DNA of 64,000 nt from Sulfurimonas sediminis. Its GTDB lineage: Bacteria > Campylobacterota > Campylobacteria > Campylobacterales > Sulfurimonadaceae. The stretch lies in assembly GCF_014905115.1 (NCBI RefSeq), contig NZ_CP041235.1, positions 1,860,001 to 1,924,000 on the forward strand. Direction: 5' to 3'. Below, in pieces: positions 45,558 to 54,744 of the stretch (the first letter of the stretch is position 1; each line of letters begins with the position of its first letter). The notes beneath the pieces were generated by a model. It was not told the DNA's origin and ran no database searches. It saw nothing but the letters and a program-made list of their open reading frames with translations. Position numbers and translations under genes: made by a program.

Positions 45558-46295
45558 TTATTTTGTTTTATTATTATCTGATTTAATTGTATTTCTAGAG
45601 ACAACACTCTGTGTATCGGGGATCATAAAAGCATACCAACTGGATGTGCCGTCTCCCTCAAATACTTCTCTGTACCATGGTATTTTTGCACGTTCAACCT
45701 CATCCCATTTTATCCATGGTTCTACTCTTAAGGTGCGATAATATGCTGCCGATTCCGGTTTGTCAAGTCTGGTATACAAATCGACAATCTCCTTATTTAA
45801 AGAGGCATCAGCAAGATATAAATTTGTCAGCATTGTATCTACCAAAGAGTAGTACGTAGAGTGCGGATAATTTTGCTTGAATGTTTTAGCATTTTTTATG
45901 GCCTCAAGTATAAGTCCTTGATCACGTCTTGGATTTGGAAGGGCCAAATATTTTGCTTTGATTTTTAAAAATTCCGCGAATTCTCTCTCATTCGCATTTG
46001 CATATCTTCTGACATATTCATTTAAAAAGTGTTCAGTAAGCAGATACTCTTCATTGTGCATATGCGCAATTGCAAGAATCATGGTTGCCTCAGGCAAAAG
46101 AGGCGACCCGATATGCTCCCCCTGCAAAGAGGAATAGTAGTCATCCGCTTTGTCAATATTTCCGGATGAAATAGACTCCACAATTTTGCCATACCAGTAA
46201 ACAGCCGGCTTGTTATATTCGTCCACCTCTTTTGAACACGAAGTAAATAAAATGATAAAAGAGAGAGCAAATACAAAAGAGAATTTTGATTTCAT
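45558..46295 (-). CDS. bamD: Outer membrane protein assembly factor BamD
   Basis: 245 aa lipoprotein: MKSKFSFVFALSFIILFTSC has a lipobox (LFTSC, Cys at about residue 20), followed by TPR-like helical repeats (ISSGNIDKADDYYSSLQGEH, LLTEHFLNEYVRRYANANER, QNYPHSTYYSLVDTMLTNLY). BamD is the essential partner of BamA in inserting barrels such as those at 4507, 57761 and 61502. Position upstream of lon is typical of the phylum. Confidence 0.9.
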   Translation of the reverse strand: MKSKFSFVFALSFIILFTSCSKEVDEYNKPAVYWYGKIVESISSGNIDKADDYYSSLQGEHIGSPLLPEATMILAIAHMHNEEYLLTEHFLNEYVRRYANANEREFAEFLKIKAKYLALPNPRRDQGLILEAIKNAKTFKQNYPHSTYYSLVDTMLTNLYLADASLNKEIVDLYTRLDKPESAAYYRTLRVEPWIKWDEVERAKIPWYREVFEGDGTSSWYAFMIPDTQSVVSRNTIKSDNNKTK

Positions 46296-46377
46296 ATGAA
46301 AATATCCTAATTAATTTAAATTGAATGTTATTTTATCCAAAAGTTATATAATAGGGATTAAACAGGAAATATTTTGT

Positions 46378-46383
46378 TATAAT
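46378..46383 (+). promoter_or_regulatory. Extended -10 of mntA-hepT copy 2
   Basis: TTTTGTTATAATTAAG, 36 bases before the ATG at 46420. The core TTTTGTTATAAT is shared with the promoter of the first copy. Confidence 0.5.
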
Positions 46384-46419
46384 TAAGATTACACAAGAGA
46401 CCATTGAAAGGTTATATGG

Positions 46420-46842
46420 ATGTTGATTGAACAAATAAAAAATATTTTGCAAAAATATGAAGTAATTGAAAATGCTCTTCTTTTTGGATCGTATGCAAAC
46501 AACCAACAGCATAAAATGAGTGATATCGACATTGCTGTGCAGACTACAAAAGAGTTGGATCTTTTTGAGATGGGAGAAATTATTTCCGATCTTGAAACAC
46601 AACTTAACAATAAAATAGATTTTATCATCCTAAATGAACTTTATAAAAACTCTCCACTTTTAGCGTACAATATATATTTAAACCATATACCTGTATTTAT
46701 ACATAATCATAAAAAATATAATATTTTTAAAGAAAATTCTATGCACTATTATTTTGATTTCAAACATATTATCGATGAACAAAACGAGACATTCAAGCAA
46801 AGGATATTAGATGGAAATATTGCCAAAACTCAAACAGCTTGA
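46420..46842 (+). CDS. mntA: MntA-type nucleotidyltransferase antitoxin (copy 2)
   Basis: 140 aa. G-S-x10-D-x-D motif complete in LLFGSYANNQQHKMSDIDIA, third acidic residue in NKIDFIILNEL. Same plan as copy 1 at 5816-6232, roughly a third identical by eye, so an old paralogue or separate acquisition. ATG has AAAGG about 9 bases upstream. The 3' end overlaps hepT by 32 bases. Confidence 0.85.
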   Translation: MLIEQIKNILQKYEVIENALLFGSYANNQQHKMSDIDIAVQTTKELDLFEMGEIISDLETQLNNKIDFIILNELYKNSPLLAYNIYLNHIPVFIHNHKKYNIFKENSMHYYFDFKHIIDEQNETFKQRILDGNIAKTQTA

Positions 46843-47218
46843 AGAAAATATAAAAATATTAGAAGAGCTAAAACAAGAAATGCAAGCAGAAGATATCGCT
46901 GCCAATAAACGCTATGAATGGGAACTGCGATATGGTTTTTTTGAATCTATACAAATAATGATAGATGTTAGCTGTAAAGTGACAAATCATTTTAACTTGG
47001 GAAAGCCCCAAAACTATAGAGAGTGTATAGAACTTCTTGCCAGGTTCAAATATCTCAACAAAGTTAATACCCCAAGATACATTGCAATGATAGGACTTGG
47101 GAATCTTCTTATCCATGAATATACAACAATTGACACAAAGAAACTCTATAATTTTTTAAATTCTATAAATGATTTCAAAAATTTTATATCTGAGATAAGA
47201 GAAAATATATCTGAATAA
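46811..47218 (+). CDS. hepT: HepT-type HEPN protein lacking the catalytic arginine (copy 2)
   Basis: 135 aa, HEPN/DUF86. It aligns closely with copy 1 (KQLEENIKILEELKQ; ELRYGFFESIQIMIDVSC), but the RNase motif reads GLGNLLIHEYTTID: the Arg of R-x4-H-x-Y is Gly (GGG codon), while His and the AMPylated Tyr remain. In copy 1 the same site is GLRNMLIHEY. One base change from AGG would explain it. The enzyme is therefore probably inactive or weak as an RNase, although the antitoxin is intact. It ends 1 base before tRNA-Phe. Confidence 0.82.
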   Translation: MEILPKLKQLEENIKILEELKQEMQAEDIAANKRYEWELRYGFFESIQIMIDVSCKVTNHFNLGKPQNYRECIELLARFKYLNKVNTPRYIAMIGLGNLLIHEYTTIDTKKLYNFLNSINDFKNFISEIRENISE

Positions 47219-47219
47219 G

Positions 47220-47295
47220 TGGTGGCCTGTCTCGGAATCGAACCAAGGACACAGTGATTTTCAGTCACTTGCTCTACCGACTGAGCTAACAGGCC
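47220..47295 (-). tRNA. tRNA-Phe (anticodon GAA)
   Basis: 76 bases on minus: GGCCTGT/ACAGGCC acceptor, discriminator A, encoded CCA, anticodon stem AGTGA/TCACT around CTGAAAA, T-arm TTGGTTCGATTCCGA. Convergent with hepT copy 2, one base away, a typical island boundary. Confidence 0.97.
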
Positions 47296-47508
47296 ATTTG
47301 TTTAAAAGAAGTGAAATATTAGCAAACCCTTACTAAATTTGAGCTTATACAGGCAAGAGGCACTGACTAAATAACCTCAGTTCAATAAAAACCAAGTGTT
47401 AAAAGCAGAACGATAATTGCTTTAATTTGAATAAATATAAAATCTCATAAGTATTTAGGTATAGATTATGCTTTGTTTAATTGTTTAACAATCAAAGAAG
47501 GAGAAAGT

Positions 47509-48300
47509 ATGCAAAAAGAGAACAATGATATAGAAATTAAAATCCATGCATCTAGCATTGCTAAAACAATTTTATATTATTTTATATCTATAGAAATCAT
47601 TTTTTTGGTTTTAGATGTGATTATTAATTATAATAAATTTATTAATTATGGGCCAATAAGAAGGCTTTTTAATATAGCAAGAGAAGATAGTCTTTCATCA
47701 TGGTTTATGACTGCTCAGACATTACTGACAGCACTTACTTTATGGCTTATTCTATTTTTATATACTCACCATCAAAAAATAAATAAATTTGTAAAAACTG
47801 GATGGATAATACTTGGATCATTTTTTACATACCTAGCCGCAGATGATGGAGCATTAATACATGAGAGGCTAGGTTCTACATTTAAATTAATTGCCACAGA
47901 CCAGAACAATGAAAATAGTTTTATTCATACAATGTTTAGTTTTTTTCCTAGCTACTCATGGCAAATAATCTTGCTCCCTATTTTTATCTTTATTGGAGTT
48001 TTTATGCTTGTATTTTTATGGAAAATTTTTGGTAGGAGCAAAATGATGCTTACTATTGTTTTGGCATTTTCTTTTCTTACAACAGCAGTGTTATTGGACT
48101 TTATCGAAGGTTTAGATAAAAAATCTACTTTTAATCTCTACTACTTTATAATAAATCATTATAATCTTGAAAATTATACAGTACAACACTTTGCAAAGGC
48201 AATAGAAGAATTATTTGAAATGTTTGGAATGACACTGTTCTTATACACATTTTTAAGCTATCTCAGTACAGTTTCAAAAAGATCTATAAAAATAATGTAG
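47509..48300 (+). CDS. Multi-pass membrane protein with conserved acidic/His motifs, family unnamed
   Basis: 263 aa from the ATG at 47509, which has AAGGAG 7 bases upstream; an earlier in-frame start lacks one. About six TM segments (FISIEIIFLVLDVII; AQTLLTALTLWLILFLYTHH; VKTGWIILGSFFTYLA; WQIILLPIFIFIGVFMLVFL; MLTIVLAFSFLTTAVLL; FGMTLFLYTFLSYL). Charged residues recur inside or at the ends of helices: REDSLSSWF, AADDGALIHERLG, LDFIEGL and AIEELFEMFG. I have the impression that D-E-x-x-x-x-H-E plus E-E-x-x-E-M-x-G is a widespread uncharacterised pattern, suggestive of a metal site in the membrane, but I cannot give it a function. Confidence 0.65.
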   Translation: MQKENNDIEIKIHASSIAKTILYYFISIEIIFLVLDVIINYNKFINYGPIRRLFNIAREDSLSSWFMTAQTLLTALTLWLILFLYTHHQKINKFVKTGWIILGSFFTYLAADDGALIHERLGSTFKLIATDQNNENSFIHTMFSFFPSYSWQIILLPIFIFIGVFMLVFLWKIFGRSKMMLTIVLAFSFLTTAVLLDFIEGLDKKSTFNLYYFIINHYNLENYTVQHFAKAIEELFEMFGMTLFLYTFLSYLSTVSKRSIKIM

Positions 48301-48331
48301 GTGATGCACATAATATATTAAATATCACCTA
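48298..48331 (+). terminator. Hairpin at the stop codon of the membrane protein gene
   Basis: TAGGTGAT and ATCACCTA pair across an 18-base loop, with the TAG stop as the first bases. Only weak T content follows, so it is a possible, not certain, terminator. Confidence 0.35.
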
Positions 48332-48362
48332 CAAAATATCATGAGAACTCAGAACAGAAGAA

Positions 48363-48980
48363 TTAATCTTTCTTACAACGACCACCACCTTTTGAAGGAT
48401 TATATTTCATATTACATTTCATAAGTGGTGTACATATACATTCTTTTTGACAAGCTCGTATTTTTTCTGGCATTTTTGTTTTATCCCCATGATGAGCACC
48501 ATGTTTCATAACACATTTGACAAGACAAGGTTTCATTCCCATCCAATATTTATATTCTTTTTTCATTTTTTCTGCTTCAGAACTATGATTATCGCTATCA
48601 TACATATGTCGATACCTCATACAGTGACCAAAAGTTATATCTTGAGTACCACACCCTAAATCTTTTTCTGTTAGAATTACTCCTAAATCAGGATCATCTT
48701 CACTGCTTGAATCACTGCTTTTTGAATCTTCACTGCTTGAATCACTGCTTTTTGAATCTTCACTGCTTGAATCACTGCTTTTTGAATCTTCACTGCTTGA
48801 ATCACTGCTTTTTGAATCTTCACTGCTTGAATCACTGTAATCGGAATCATCTCCACTGTTTGAATTAGTAATTGTTGGTTTTGCACTACTCTCATCTCTC
48901 GATGCTTTATCATCTAATGCACTCGAGACTACAACTAAAAATGCGCACAGCACCAAAATACTTAAGCCTAACTTTTTCAT
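48363..48980 (-). CDS. Secreted Ser/Asp-repeat protein with Cys-rich C-terminal domain
   Basis: 205 aa. Signal peptide MKKLGLSILVLCAFLVVVSS; residues about 40-90 are an acidic low-complexity stretch of repeated DSSSEDSKSS (4 full copies plus part); the C-terminal about 110 residues hold nine Cys and many Lys, Met and His (FGHCMRYRHMY, MKPCLVKCVMKHGAHHGDK, CQKECICTPLMKCNM). The last domain looks like a small disulfide-bonded or metal-binding module. I do not recognise it. The repeat region would act as a flexible, highly charged spacer and recalls SD-repeat surface proteins and biomineral-binding phosphoprotein-like sequences, a resemblance only. Confidence 0.6.
   Translation of the reverse strand: MKKLGLSILVLCAFLVVVSSALDDKASRDESSAKPTITNSNSGDDSDYSDSSSEDSKSSDSSSEDSKSSDSSSEDSKSSDSSSEDSKSSDSSSEDDPDLGVILTEKDLGCGTQDITFGHCMRYRHMYDSDNHSSEAEKMKKEYKYWMGMKPCLVKCVMKHGAHHGDKTKMPEKIRACQKECICTPLMKCNMKYNPSKGGGRCKKD
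48697..48837. repeat. 30-bp direct tandem repeat, about 4.7 copies, coding
   Basis: The unit TCTTCACTGCTTGAATCACT(GCTTTTTGAA) repeats without a mismatch from 48697 to 48837, in frame with the secreted protein, encoding DSSSEDSKSS. Identity at silent positions means the array expanded recently and can change length by recombination without frameshift. Confidence 0.95.
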
Positions 48981-49085
48981 ATTAATCCTTTTTATTTTCT
49001 AAATATATAATTTACAGTAATATAGATAAATTTAATCTTAATTAATTAATTTTACAATTAAGCTGCCTATAAGCAAATATAAGAG

Positions 49086-49091
49086 TATAAT
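49086..49091 (+). promoter_or_regulatory. -10 element upstream of the MshQ-like gene
   Basis: TATAAT in AGAGTATAATGTT, 70 bases before the ATG at 49161. The 180-base gap to the divergent secreted-protein gene is otherwise plain AT-rich DNA. Confidence 0.4.
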
Positions 49092-49160
49092 GTTATATTT
49101 GTCTCTGTTAATCACTACATGAGCCCAAATATTGTGTACCCTTTTTCTCAAGGATTTAGA

Positions 49161-52100
49161 ATGAACCTATTATATAAAACAACATTATTGTTCTCTCTTA
49201 TCAACTATACAATTTATGCGGCTGAAGTACAATTTCAAAACACTACTCCATATGCTACAGAAGTATATGGAGATATCAAACTCATAGGTAATACTATCTT
49301 AAGAGTAGATACAAATAACAATAAAGAAACAGATGAAGGTTACTTTTTATCTGACGATCAAACAAGTTACGGGCTAGGAATTTCAAATGGTCAAGTTCAG
49401 TATGTATGGGCAAATGGTTGGACTAATGTTAGTAATTATGATGCAAATAACTTCTCTTACATGAAATATATTGATGTTGATAATGACAACTCTACAAAAA
49501 ATTCCTCAAGTTCAACATTAACAATTCCTGCCAACAGTGAGGTTATATATGCCAGGCTCTACTGGTCTGGTATGATTCATAATTTTGCAGATGGTTCATC
49601 TATAGATACTCAGTTATCTGCATCTAAAAGTGTTAAATTAAAAATAGCGGATGGGAACTATATTAGTATAACGACAACTACAGATGGATATGACTCAACT
49701 GAAGGATGGACAGAAATTGCGGAAAGTACTAATGCTACAATTAATGGTGAAAATCTAAACTACTCTAGATATTCAGCATATAAAGATATAACTCAACAAT
49801 TTACAAATTTAGACTTTAATGGTAGTTCCATAACTGTAACAGTAGCTGATGTAGCATCTACAGAAGGATGGATGAGAAACTATGGCAACTATGGTGCTTG
49901 GAGCATAGCAGTTGTCTATAGAAATACTAATGAAACATATAAGCATATTTCACTCTATAGTGGATATGAAGAGGTTTATAGTAATACTATAGATATTAAT
50001 ATTAGCGGATTCTTAACACCCAAATCATCAAATGTCGTCTCAACAATATCTGTTTTTGCAGTTGAAGGAGAAAAAACTACAGAGTTTGGACAAGACTATC
50101 TAAAAGTTGCAGATACCAGTGGTAATTTAATAGATGTAACAAACAATACAGCATATCCAAATAGTAAAACAAATATATTTGATTCTACAATAACAAATAA
50201 TGAAATAAGAAACCCAGATATACCAAATACAATGGGTATTGATATAGACACTTTTAGTATTGGTGCTGATGGAGATACTGCACATCCTCAAATCATTCAA
50301 AATAATCAAACATCTACAAAAATAGAACTATCTTCAGGAGGAGATGCTTATACTGTTGACGCAATAGCACTATCAACAGAGTTATATGTACCTACGTTTT
50401 GTTACGATTATGCTTATAAACAAGATAACAGATACTTTACAGAAGATAATGATGGAACAAAAGACCCTTCAATAATTGGAAATGTATCTACAAACTCTCC
50501 TATAGAAGTTACCATTTTTTTAAGAAACCTTGTTGATTCAGATATAAATGTAACAGATATGCAAATAAATGTTTTAGATATAAATACAACGCAGGCACCA
50601 TATATAGATTCAACTACAAAACTTGCACAAATTGGAGACTTAATACCAAAAACAGTCGATGCAAACAGTAGTGGAGATAGTTATATACAAGGTGTATCAA
50701 TTGGCACAATGCAAGCAAATGATTATTTCTACTTTTACTATCAATTAGATCCAAAAACCTCTAACATCAATATGCCTATAAATTTTACTGCACAATATAA
50801 TATAACATCTGCAGGCACCACTATTCCATATCTTTTAAAACTTGCTAAAGAAATACCAATGTGTAGTGGTTCAGCATTTGAGTATACACCAACCAGTGGA
50901 ATTTTTAACATAGTACATAAAAACTACTATAATGACAATACTCAATATTATAATTTGCCAACTCAAGTTATAAAAAGAGAAGGAAGGTTTGAAGTTATTG
51001 CATTAGATCCAAACAATTATGATACTCTTAAACCACAATCAACGATAGTAGCAGTAGAAGCTATAGACGCCGGTGCTTTTCATAATACTGACGCATCTTG
51101 TTTTGAACAGTATAATTTCATTACAGACAGAGAATGGGTTGTTTTTGAGAACAATGTAAGCATAGTAGATTTTACACCACCAACTGGCTTTTTCAAAGAG
51201 GTTAGAGAAAACAGTGCATTTAGAGTATCTTTAAATTTGACAAATGAAGGTAGTGATTCTCTTGTAAACATTAGTATGATTGGAGCAGATCAATATACCA
51301 TAAACAATTACAATGAACTACTCGCAAACCTCTCATCATGTTCGCAATCTGTTGAAGTCAATGGTAATTCCACAAATGATATAAACACAGCTTGTGGTAC
51401 GGATGGTGCAATAATTTCAAAAACCCAGTTAAAATCCTGTATGGAATGTATATATGGATACAATACAAAATATATATGTTCAAGAGACAACTTTTCACTC
51501 CGTCCAGAAGCTTTTTCAATCAAGTTCAATGACCAAAACCAAACAACGTCTGCTTCATTAACAAGAATTGCCGATAATATATCAGGTGTATCTTCGCCAT
51601 CAGAATCAGTACTAAATCTCAGTTCTGGTTATAACTACAACTTAGAGATTAATGCAACAAGCTATGCAGATAATGAACCTTCAGTCGGGTATACAAAAAC
51701 ATTTAATATATCCTCTAGTGACACATTCGAATATAAATGGGAACCTAGAAACGTACCAGATACAAGTGGCTGTAATGATACTGCAAACAAAAAGCCAGTT
51801 TCAAATTTAAGGTTTTTAAATGGTGTAATCGATCAAAATACATCTGTAAATCAAGTTGGAGAATACAGATTATATGTAAAAGACACCACTTGGACATCAG
51901 TGGACAATAATCCAATATATATGAATCACCATATAGGTAGTCACTTCTTAAATGCAAATATACCGGACTGTATCAAAGATTCAGATATAGTACAGAATCC
52001 ATCTACTACAACTAATGCACTACCACTCAATGGTTGTACAATTACAAGTAATCATACAAATAGCAATCTAAATATAAAATATAGAGACTATAATATAACA

Positions 52101-53231
52101 TTCCATCCATATAAGTTTGATCTCAATGCAATTGCAGGAGGAACAGCTGTCACCCCTACTATCGGATTGCTGTTTACTCCTGTACCAAGCACCACACCGT
52201 ATATCTATATGGCAGACATTAACAATACACTGGATGAGAATATGTCTTACCACTTAAACGGGAGCATTACAGCATTAGGCGAAAACAATGTTGCCCTTAC
52301 AAACTTTGTAGACAAATGTTATGCAGTACCTTTGGATATAAACATTTCTACAAGCAACAGAGATTTAAATGATTCAAACGGTGATCATGTCGATTACAAA
52401 GTACGCTTTCATGATATCAATTCAAGTGGCGAAATCAATACAACACTCGATATTACTCTTACAGAGTCAAATGCAACACAACAAAGTGATGATATACTCA
52501 TCCAAACAACAAAAGAATATTTTTTCAAAAATTTAAACGGCACAATGCAGACACACTTAAATATGAACTATGTGAGAAAAAAAGAGACTGCTGTCAACCC
52601 GACAACACTTACTTTTATAAAGTATCAGGTCAACTGTACAAATGCGGCCGCGGATTGCACTTTTAATGCTGACTTGGTAAATAACAAAACGACAAAAGGT
52701 GTAAAAGATTTAAATTCGACTATTCCTATTAGACACTACTATGGACGAACACACGCACCTAGACAAACTATTGTAGACACTGATGGAAATATTTCGCTCT
52801 TTTATGAAATATATTGTTATGGCAATGATTGCAACAAAACACTTCTACCAAATGGTACGAATTCTAACAGTACAGACGATCCACGATGGTTTATCAATAC
52901 TCAACATACAGCTCCTCAAGATGGTACGCCTGGTACAATTACACAAAAAAATAGTGCAGGAGCAGTTACTGTTGGTACACTAACCAACAACACAGGTATA
53001 ACCTTAGTGCCTTTAACATATGATGGCACAAAAGGTTATCCGTATAAAACTACAATGGAAAACAATGCTTCAAGCTGGCTCATCTATAATAAATACAATG
53101 CCAATGCAACTAAAAATGAGTTTCAGGTAGAATTTGTCAGTTCTAACACAGACTGGGCTGGAGTGCATGAGACAAATACTACCACATTAAACAATGCATC
53201 TGACACTACGAGCAGGAGACTTATGTGGTAA
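49161..53231 (+). CDS. MshQ-like giant exported protein of a pseudopilus cluster
   Basis: 1,356 aa from the ATG at 49161 (AAGGA 6 bases upstream); an earlier in-frame ATG has none and would put 14 polar residues before the signal peptide (LLYKTTLLFSLINYTIYAAE). The N-terminal half is beta-rich with Asn/Thr and aromatic residues (LYWSGMI, GWMRNYGNYGAWSIAVVYRN); a Cys-rich joint CMECIYGYNTKYICSRDNFS runs into LRPEAFSIKF, as in MshQ/DUF6701 proteins; the end DWAGVHETNTTT ... SRRLMW also matches the MshQ C-terminus. Probably the large tip or surface component of the pseudopilus. From about 52.05 kb codon use becomes less AT-rich, hinting at a mosaic gene. The stop overlaps the next gene. Confidence 0.7.
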   Translation: MNLLYKTTLLFSLINYTIYAAEVQFQNTTPYATEVYGDIKLIGNTILRVDTNNNKETDEGYFLSDDQTSYGLGISNGQVQYVWANGWTNVSNYDANNFSYMKYIDVDNDNSTKNSSSSTLTIPANSEVIYARLYWSGMIHNFADGSSIDTQLSASKSVKLKIADGNYISITTTTDGYDSTEGWTEIAESTNATINGENLNYSRYSAYKDITQQFTNLDFNGSSITVTVADVASTEGWMRNYGNYGAWSIAVVYRNTNETYKHISLYSGYEEVYSNTIDINISGFLTPKSSNVVSTISVFAVEGEKTTEFGQDYLKVADTSGNLIDVTNNTAYPNSKTNIFDSTITNNEIRNPDIPNTMGIDIDTFSIGADGDTAHPQIIQNNQTSTKIELSSGGDAYTVDAIALSTELYVPTFCYDYAYKQDNRYFTEDNDGTKDPSIIGNVSTNSPIEVTIFLRNLVDSDINVTDMQINVLDINTTQAPYIDSTTKLAQIGDLIPKTVDANSSGDSYIQGVSIGTMQANDYFYFYYQLDPKTSNINMPINFTAQYNITSAGTTIPYLLKLAKEIPMCSGSAFEYTPTSGIFNIVHKNYYNDNTQYYNLPTQVIKREGRFEVIALDPNNYDTLKPQSTIVAVEAIDAGAFHNTDASCFEQYNFITDREWVVFENNVSIVDFTPPTGFFKEVRENSAFRVSLNLTNEGSDSLVNISMIGADQYTINNYNELLANLSSCSQSVEVNGNSTNDINTACGTDGAIISKTQLKSCMECIYGYNTKYICSRDNFSLRPEAFSIKFNDQNQTTSASLTRIADNISGVSSPSESVLNLSSGYNYNLEINATSYADNEPSVGYTKTFNISSSDTFEYKWEPRNVPDTSGCNDTANKKPVSNLRFLNGVIDQNTSVNQVGEYRLYVKDTTWTSVDNNPIYMNHHIGSHFLNANIPDCIKDSDIVQNPSTTTNALPLNGCTITSNHTNSNLNIKYRDYNITFHPYKFDLNAIAGGTAVTPTIGLLFTPVPSTTPYIYMADINNTLDENMSYHLNGSITALGENNVALTNFVDKCYAVPLDINISTSNRDLNDSNGDHVDYKVRFHDINSSGEINTTLDITLTESNATQQSDDILIQTTKEYFFKNLNGTMQTHLNMNYVRKKETAVNPTTLTFIKYQVNCTNAAADCTFNADLVNNKTTKGVKDLNSTIPIRHYYGRTHAPRQTIVDTDGNISLFYEIYCYGNDCNKTLLPNGTNSNSTDDPRWFINTQHTAPQDGTPGTITQKNSAGAVTVGTLTNNTGITLVPLTYDGTKGYPYKTTMENNASSWLIYNKYNANATKNEFQVEFVSSNTDWAGVHETNTTTLNNASDTTSRRLMW

Positions 53232-53866
53232 GAAGATATGCTTTTACTATGATTGAGTTGATTTTTGCTATTGTAGTTATATCTATTACAGTTATATCAC
53301 TCCCAATGATGAATCAAGCAATATCTAAGGGTATAGACACCAATCTTGTTCAAGAAGCAATTTTTGCCAGTTCTGGCAAACTTAATGAAATTCTGACATA
53401 CCAATGGGATGAAAATTCTACCCCAAATAATAGTATCTATTCGCAAGTAATTTGGACAAGTGTTAATGACTGTAACCAAACTACAAAACGACGGTCTGGG
53501 CATATATTTGAGCAAAAACACAGAAGATGTCTCGACAATAATTTTTCTGTAGTGCAACCAACTGCAGTTTTAGGATTTGAAGCAACTGACAACGGTATTT
53601 ATAATGATATGGATGATTTTAATAATGTTTCAGTTCATTTATTTATAGACAATAGCGGTGTGGTAACTTCAGCCGAGGGATACAAAAACAACTACACAAT
53701 GGAGATAAATGTTTCTTATGCAGATTTCAACGAAACGACTGCTGCTAGTAAAAATATGAAAAGAGTTGATATAACAATTAAAAACTCAGATGGTAACATT
53801 ACAACAAAACTTCATACCTATAGTGCCAATATTGGCGAAGTAGATTATGCTAAAAGGAGCTTTTAA
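53225..53866 (+). CDS. Prepilin-like protein (MshC/MshD type)
   Basis: 213 aa. Starts with GTG (53225), AGGAG 6 bases before it, inside the last codons of the MshQ-like gene; no other start fits. Class III signal: basic MVRRYA, then FTMIELIFAIVVISITVISL with Phe+1 and Glu+5, the prepilin peptidase site and the hydrophobic helix of pilins. The soluble part has two Cys (NDCNQTTKRR, HRRCLDNNF). Minor pseudopilin of a type IV pilus/MSHA-like machine. Confidence 0.78.
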   Translation: MVRRYAFTMIELIFAIVVISITVISLPMMNQAISKGIDTNLVQEAIFASSGKLNEILTYQWDENSTPNNSIYSQVIWTSVNDCNQTTKRRSGHIFEQKHRRCLDNNFSVVQPTAVLGFEATDNGIYNDMDDFNNVSVHLFIDNSGVVTSAEGYKNNYTMEINVSYADFNETTAASKNMKRVDITIKNSDGNITTKLHTYSANIGEVDYAKRSF

Positions 53867-54744
53867 TGCGATTTAAACATGCTGCTTTTACTATGCTTGA
53901 GTTAGTATTTGTCATTGTCATCATGGGAATTATAGGAAAATTTGGTGTAGAATTTTTAGCTCAAGCCTACAACAGTTTTATATTTTCAAAAATAAACCAT
54001 GAACTCCAGTCAAACAGTGAAGCGGCAGTTGAGTTTATAGCCAAACGCTTAGAAGGGAGAATTAAAGACTCTGTAATTGCCAGAACAGAAATAAATGGAA
54101 CGGTTGTAGCCGTAGCAGATGCAACTGGTGATAGTTTTACAGTACTCGAGTGGATTGCAAGCGATGAAGACGGATTCCGAGGTAATTCTCTTCCAAACTG
54201 GAGTGGTATTATAGATTTGGGTTCAAATACAAGTAATGGTAATGCTCTTTATTCTCCCGAAACAAATACATCTGCTGAAAACAGACTTATTACAGTACTC
54301 TCTAATAATGATAGTAACATTAATGACGGTGCTCTTTATTTTATAGGATCAGATAGTGATATTCAAAGTGGTTACGGATGGAATGGGCAAATTACTGATC
54401 AAAATCGCACAATGCATCCAATTAACAATGACGCCAATATAAGTCAATTTATTCCTGCTGCTGGTACTGGAAATTTTCATGAGGTTTATGAATATTATAA
54501 ACTTTCATGGACGGCAAATGCAATTGTATTACAAAACAATAACTTATATTTTTACTACAATTACCAACCATGGAAAGGTGAGATAGCCACAGATGGGAAA
54601 AGAAGTTTGCTTATGCAAAATGTCAGCACCTTCCGTTTTACCGCCATAGGTTCTATTATAAAGATTCAGGTATGTGCAAAAAGTACTGTACTCAGTCAAG
54701 ATGGAGGAGATTACTCTTTATGCAAAGAAAAAACAGTATTTTAA
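53866..54744 (+). CDS. Prepilin-like protein (MshO type)
   Basis: 292 aa. MRFKHAA then FTMLELVFVIVIMGIIGKFG is a class III prepilin signal with Glu+5. A long soluble region follows (SNSEAAVEFIAKRLEGRIKD; WNGQITDQNRTMHPINND; YYKLSWTANAIVLQNNNLYF), the plan of MshO-like minor pilins. AAGGAG lies 6 bases before its ATG, which overlaps the previous stop by one base. Confidence 0.75.
   Translation: MRFKHAAFTMLELVFVIVIMGIIGKFGVEFLAQAYNSFIFSKINHELQSNSEAAVEFIAKRLEGRIKDSVIARTEINGTVVAVADATGDSFTVLEWIASDEDGFRGNSLPNWSGIIDLGSNTSNGNALYSPETNTSAENRLITVLSNNDSNINDGALYFIGSDSDIQSGYGWNGQITDQNRTMHPINNDANISQFIPAAGTGNFHEVYEYYKLSWTANAIVLQNNNLYFYYNYQPWKGEIATDGKRSLLMQNVSTFRFTAIGSIIKIQVCAKSTVLSQDGGDYSLCKEKTVF

Noticed and set aside
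48697-48837. Regularly spaced 30-bp repeats as a possible CRISPR array
   Set aside because: The repeats are directly adjacent with no spacers, are in frame, and encode a Ser/Asp array; no cas genes are present.
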